DNA from: a virus
Strand: one strand, 5' to 3'
IMG/VR virus record: IMGVR_UViG_3300046824_000015
Span: 1 to 39,400 of that record
Length of the DNA stretch: 39,400 nt
How positions within the stretch are numbered: the stretch's first letter is position 1; every line of letters begins with the position of its first letter. Below are positions 37,699-39,400 of this stretch, piece after piece. Below the pieces are notes generated by a model. That model saw nothing but the letters and a program-made list of their open reading frames with translations. It was not told where the DNA came from and made no database searches. The translations under genes were made by a program, and so were the position numbers.

Positions 37699-38366
37699 TG
37701 CCCTTCGCGGACCTCGCCGGCATGTGCGCGGAAGACGCGGCGGCTCGTGCGCAGCAGGCGGTCGGGGTGTTTCCTGACTGCTGGAATCCGGCGGCGCCGG
37801 TCGTGAAGGTCTTCGATGACGTGCTCCTTGAGCCCTTGGCCTATCGGGAATACGTGCTTGAGCAGACCTTCGGGTCGGTGGTCGTCGGGCCTGCGGTCTT
37901 TCACGGCCTCGCGGAAGTGCCGATGGATCCGGTGCGGGATGCGCTGGTGAATCTCATGCCTGCCTGTGAGCCGACGCTGACCTTTGCACGCCTAAGTCCT
38001 GAAGGCCAGGTCGAGCCCAACTACATCCATACGGACCTCGATATGGGGCAGTGGACGGGCATCCTGTATCTCAACCCGAAGCCTGCGCAGGGTGATGGGA
38101 CGTTGTTCTGGCGGCACCGGATGACCGGGGCGACCCAAGTGCAGGCGCGGACGGCTGAAGAAGCGCAAGCGGAAGGCTTGGCCTGGCGGGATGATCGGCA
38201 GTGGGACCGCTGGAGCTATGTGGAGGCGCGATTCAATCGGCTGGTCTGGTTTGAGGCGCCGGCCTTTCATTCTCGGGCGCTCGCGGACAATTACGGGCAT
38301 GGATTGGATGCCCGGCTGATTCAGGTGATGTTTGGCCGGTTCAAGGACGGTGCAGCATGTGTATGA
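37695..38366 (+). CDS. 2OG-Fe(II) oxygenase-like protein (DUF6445 type, 223 aa)
   Basis: The double-stranded beta-helix core shows YIHTDLDMGQWTGILYLNP with His112 and Asp114 as iron ligands, GDGTLFWRH, and FEAPAFHSRA with His192 as third ligand. Arg207 in LDARLIQVMF may bind 2-oxoglutarate. This matches DUF6445 proteins. It would hydroxylate a side chain or another substrate. It lies between the GNAT gene and an ejection-protein gene. Confidence 0.7.
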   Translation: MMPFADLAGMCAEDAAARAQQAVGVFPDCWNPAAPVVKVFDDVLLEPLAYREYVLEQTFGSVVVGPAVFHGLAEVPMDPVRDALVNLMPACEPTLTFARLSPEGQVEPNYIHTDLDMGQWTGILYLNPKPAQGDGTLFWRHRMTGATQVQARTAEEAQAEGLAWRDDRQWDRWSYVEARFNRLVWFEAPAFHSRALADNYGHGLDARLIQVMFGRFKDGAACV

Positions 38367-38923
38367 CCACAGCGGCGATTATCACGGTTGCGGTCGGGGC
38401 GGGCTCAGCCGTTGGCGGGGCGGCGATTGCTGCGCACGGACAGACCAAGGCCGCAGAGACGCAGGCGAATGCGGCGAAATCGGCCTCGACCGATCAGTTG
38501 ACGGCCGCCCAGCAAGCGTTAGCTTTCCAGAAAGAGCAATACGCGAACACGCAGAAGGCCGTGGCCCCCTATCAGCAGATGGGGGCGGGCGCCTTAGCGG
38601 CGCTGGGATCGGGGCTGGGCGTCACGCCGAATATGTCGATCGGGCTGCAGCCGACGCAGAGCGGGCCGCATACCGTGACGAATCAGCCGGTGACCTACGA
38701 CACGCTGAACGGGCAGAGCGTGAGCACGAACTATACCGGGGATGTGCTAGGGAATCCGAATGGGCAGACCATCTCGGGTGTCTTGCCGTCAGGGGCGAAT
38801 AGCTCCGCATCTCTGAGTCAGAGCGGCGTGCGGATGCAGTCGCCGGATGGCCAGGAAACGGGGATAGTGGCGCCGAATAAAGTTCAGTATTACCTGCAGC
38901 AAGGGGCGAAGGTGATCCAGTAA
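38363..38923 (+). CDS. Ejection/internal virion protein, N-terminal type (186 aa)
   Basis: ATG 38363 overlaps the stop above (ATGA); ATG 38357 is an alternative. A hydrophobic Gly/Ala helix (AAIITVAVGAGSAVGGAAIA) leads into a helix with AADAQ-like pattern (QTKAAETQANAAKS, then LAFQKEQYANTQKAVAPYQQ, then GAGALAALGSGLG). This is the N-terminal half typical of podophage DNA-injection proteins. The C-terminal half differs and is Gly/Thr/Ser-rich. The missing C-terminal motif is found at the left end of the window. Confidence 0.65.
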   Translation: MTTAAIITVAVGAGSAVGGAAIAAHGQTKAAETQANAAKSASTDQLTAAQQALAFQKEQYANTQKAVAPYQQMGAGALAALGSGLGVTPNMSIGLQPTQSGPHTVTNQPVTYDTLNGQSVSTNYTGDVLGNPNGQTISGVLPSGANSSASLSQSGVRMQSPDGQETGIVAPNKVQYYLQQGAKVIQ

Positions 38924-39400
38924 TGGCCTTCTTCAATCCGTTCGATGTGATTACCGCAGGGGCGGGGGCCTTACCCGGCACGGGCGTCAGTGACGCCGCG
39001 ATCAGGGCGGGGAAGGTCAGTGCCCCAGCCGGGAGCCTTGCGTCCCTTGGGGGTGGGCAGGCGGGTCCGAATGGGCCGGGCGGGGCGATGTCATGGATGC
39101 AGCCGAGCCCGCAGCCGGTGCCGGGGATGCCGCCTAAGCAGGACGCTGGGACTGGCATGGACCCGAGCACGGGTCAGCCCATGACGCAGCAGGACTATGA
39201 CAACACGCTCAAGCGGTATAACGAACTGCTGCCCGAGAGCCAGAAGTATTTCAGAGATTTCGGCCCCCCGGATCCCAACGATCCGACGCGGAATGAGATG
39301 AATGTCTTAGGCCAACGCTTAGAGGCATGGCAAGCAATGCCGGGGAATGCGCCGGTCTATCAGACGATGGGTGGTGGCGAAGGCCCGGGCGGCTTCACGG
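38923..39400 (+). CDS. Virion protein, 3' partial (159 aa visible)
   Basis: ATG overlaps the TAA above by one base. Composition is Gly/Pro-rich (SLGGGQAGPNGPGGAMS, then PSPQPVPGMPPKQDAG) with a helical segment (LKRYNELLPESQKYFRDFGP). It runs off the window. It is probably the middle part of the ejection-protein set and could lead, with some missing bases, into the gene at 1-756, but the frames do not match. Confidence 0.45.
   Translation, partial: MAFFNPFDVITAGAGALPGTGVSDAAIRAGKVSAPAGSLASLGGGQAGPNGPGGAMSWMQPSPQPVPGMPPKQDAGTGMDPSTGQPMTQQDYDNTLKRYNELLPESQKYFRDFGPPDPNDPTRNEMNVLGQRLEAWQAMPGNAPVYQTMGGGEGPGGFT

Noticed and set aside
1-39400. Integrase, CI-like repressor, DNA polymerase, helicase, tRNA genes or CRISPR array
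   Set aside because: I looked for family motifs, cloverleaf-type sequence and regular repeats by eye and saw none. Faint tRNAs could be missed without a covariance search.

Overview
The window is a dense, GC-rich tailed-phage genome segment (Caudoviricetes). All recognisable genes lie on the + strand except one small gene at 8009-8173. The head genes have the P22 order: large terminase, P22-type portal, scaffold, coat protein with an inserted domain, a gp4-like head-to-tail adaptor and a gp10-like tail factor. No tail tube, tail tape measure or sheath genes are recognisable, which suggests a short-tailed (podovirus) particle. No integrase, CI-type repressor, DNA polymerase, tRNA or CRISPR array is visible. 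It is therefore probably lytic or integrase-free and dependent on host replication enzymes. The host cannot be named from the sequence.

Layout: (1) 1-4662 holds putative DNA-ejection or internal virion proteins and an orphan tail-spike head-binding-like domain. (2) 4706-8012 is a lysis and cell-wall region: an XhlA/holin-like coiled-coil membrane protein, an M15-type Zn peptidase, a clan GH-A glycoside hydrolase-like protein and further small membrane proteins. (3) At 8009-8240 a small minus-strand gene diverges from a strong sigma70-like promoter that carries operator-like half sites. (4) 8248-16823 is the early/replication region. It has many small, mostly ATGA-coupled genes: an SSB-like protein with an acidic tail, a NinB-like protein, two HNH endonucleases, a zinc-finger plus RNA polymerase alpha-CTD-like protein, a replication initiator-like protein, a VRR-NUC nuclease, a beta-class DNA methyltransferase and many CxxC microproteins. 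(5) 16850-24263 is packaging and head morphogenesis, closed by a terminator-like hairpin. (6) 24328-37243 holds adaptor, head-tail and receptor-interaction proteins. Embedded in it are a SAM methyltransferase, a GT-B glycosyltransferase and a six-unit repeat protein. (7) 37252-39400 holds a GNAT acetyltransferase, a 2OG-Fe(II) oxygenase-like protein and the front half of an ejection-protein cluster.

The right end carries the N-terminal type of a widespread phage ejection protein and the left end carries its C-terminal type. The sequence is therefore probably most of a circularly permuted genome opened inside this cluster. The two ends do not join in frame, so some bases may be missing or the molecule may be larger.

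The most notable points are these. The gp10-type tail factor is split, with its beta-propeller part at 32413-33543, its C-terminal sandwich at 36650-36961, and about 3 kb of other virion genes between them. A phage alpha-CTD-like protein is present. A set of four modification enzymes sits among virion genes. The promoter/operator at 8206-8240 reads toward a possibly leaderless gene. A 10-base element, GTGTATACTC, recurs near late genes.
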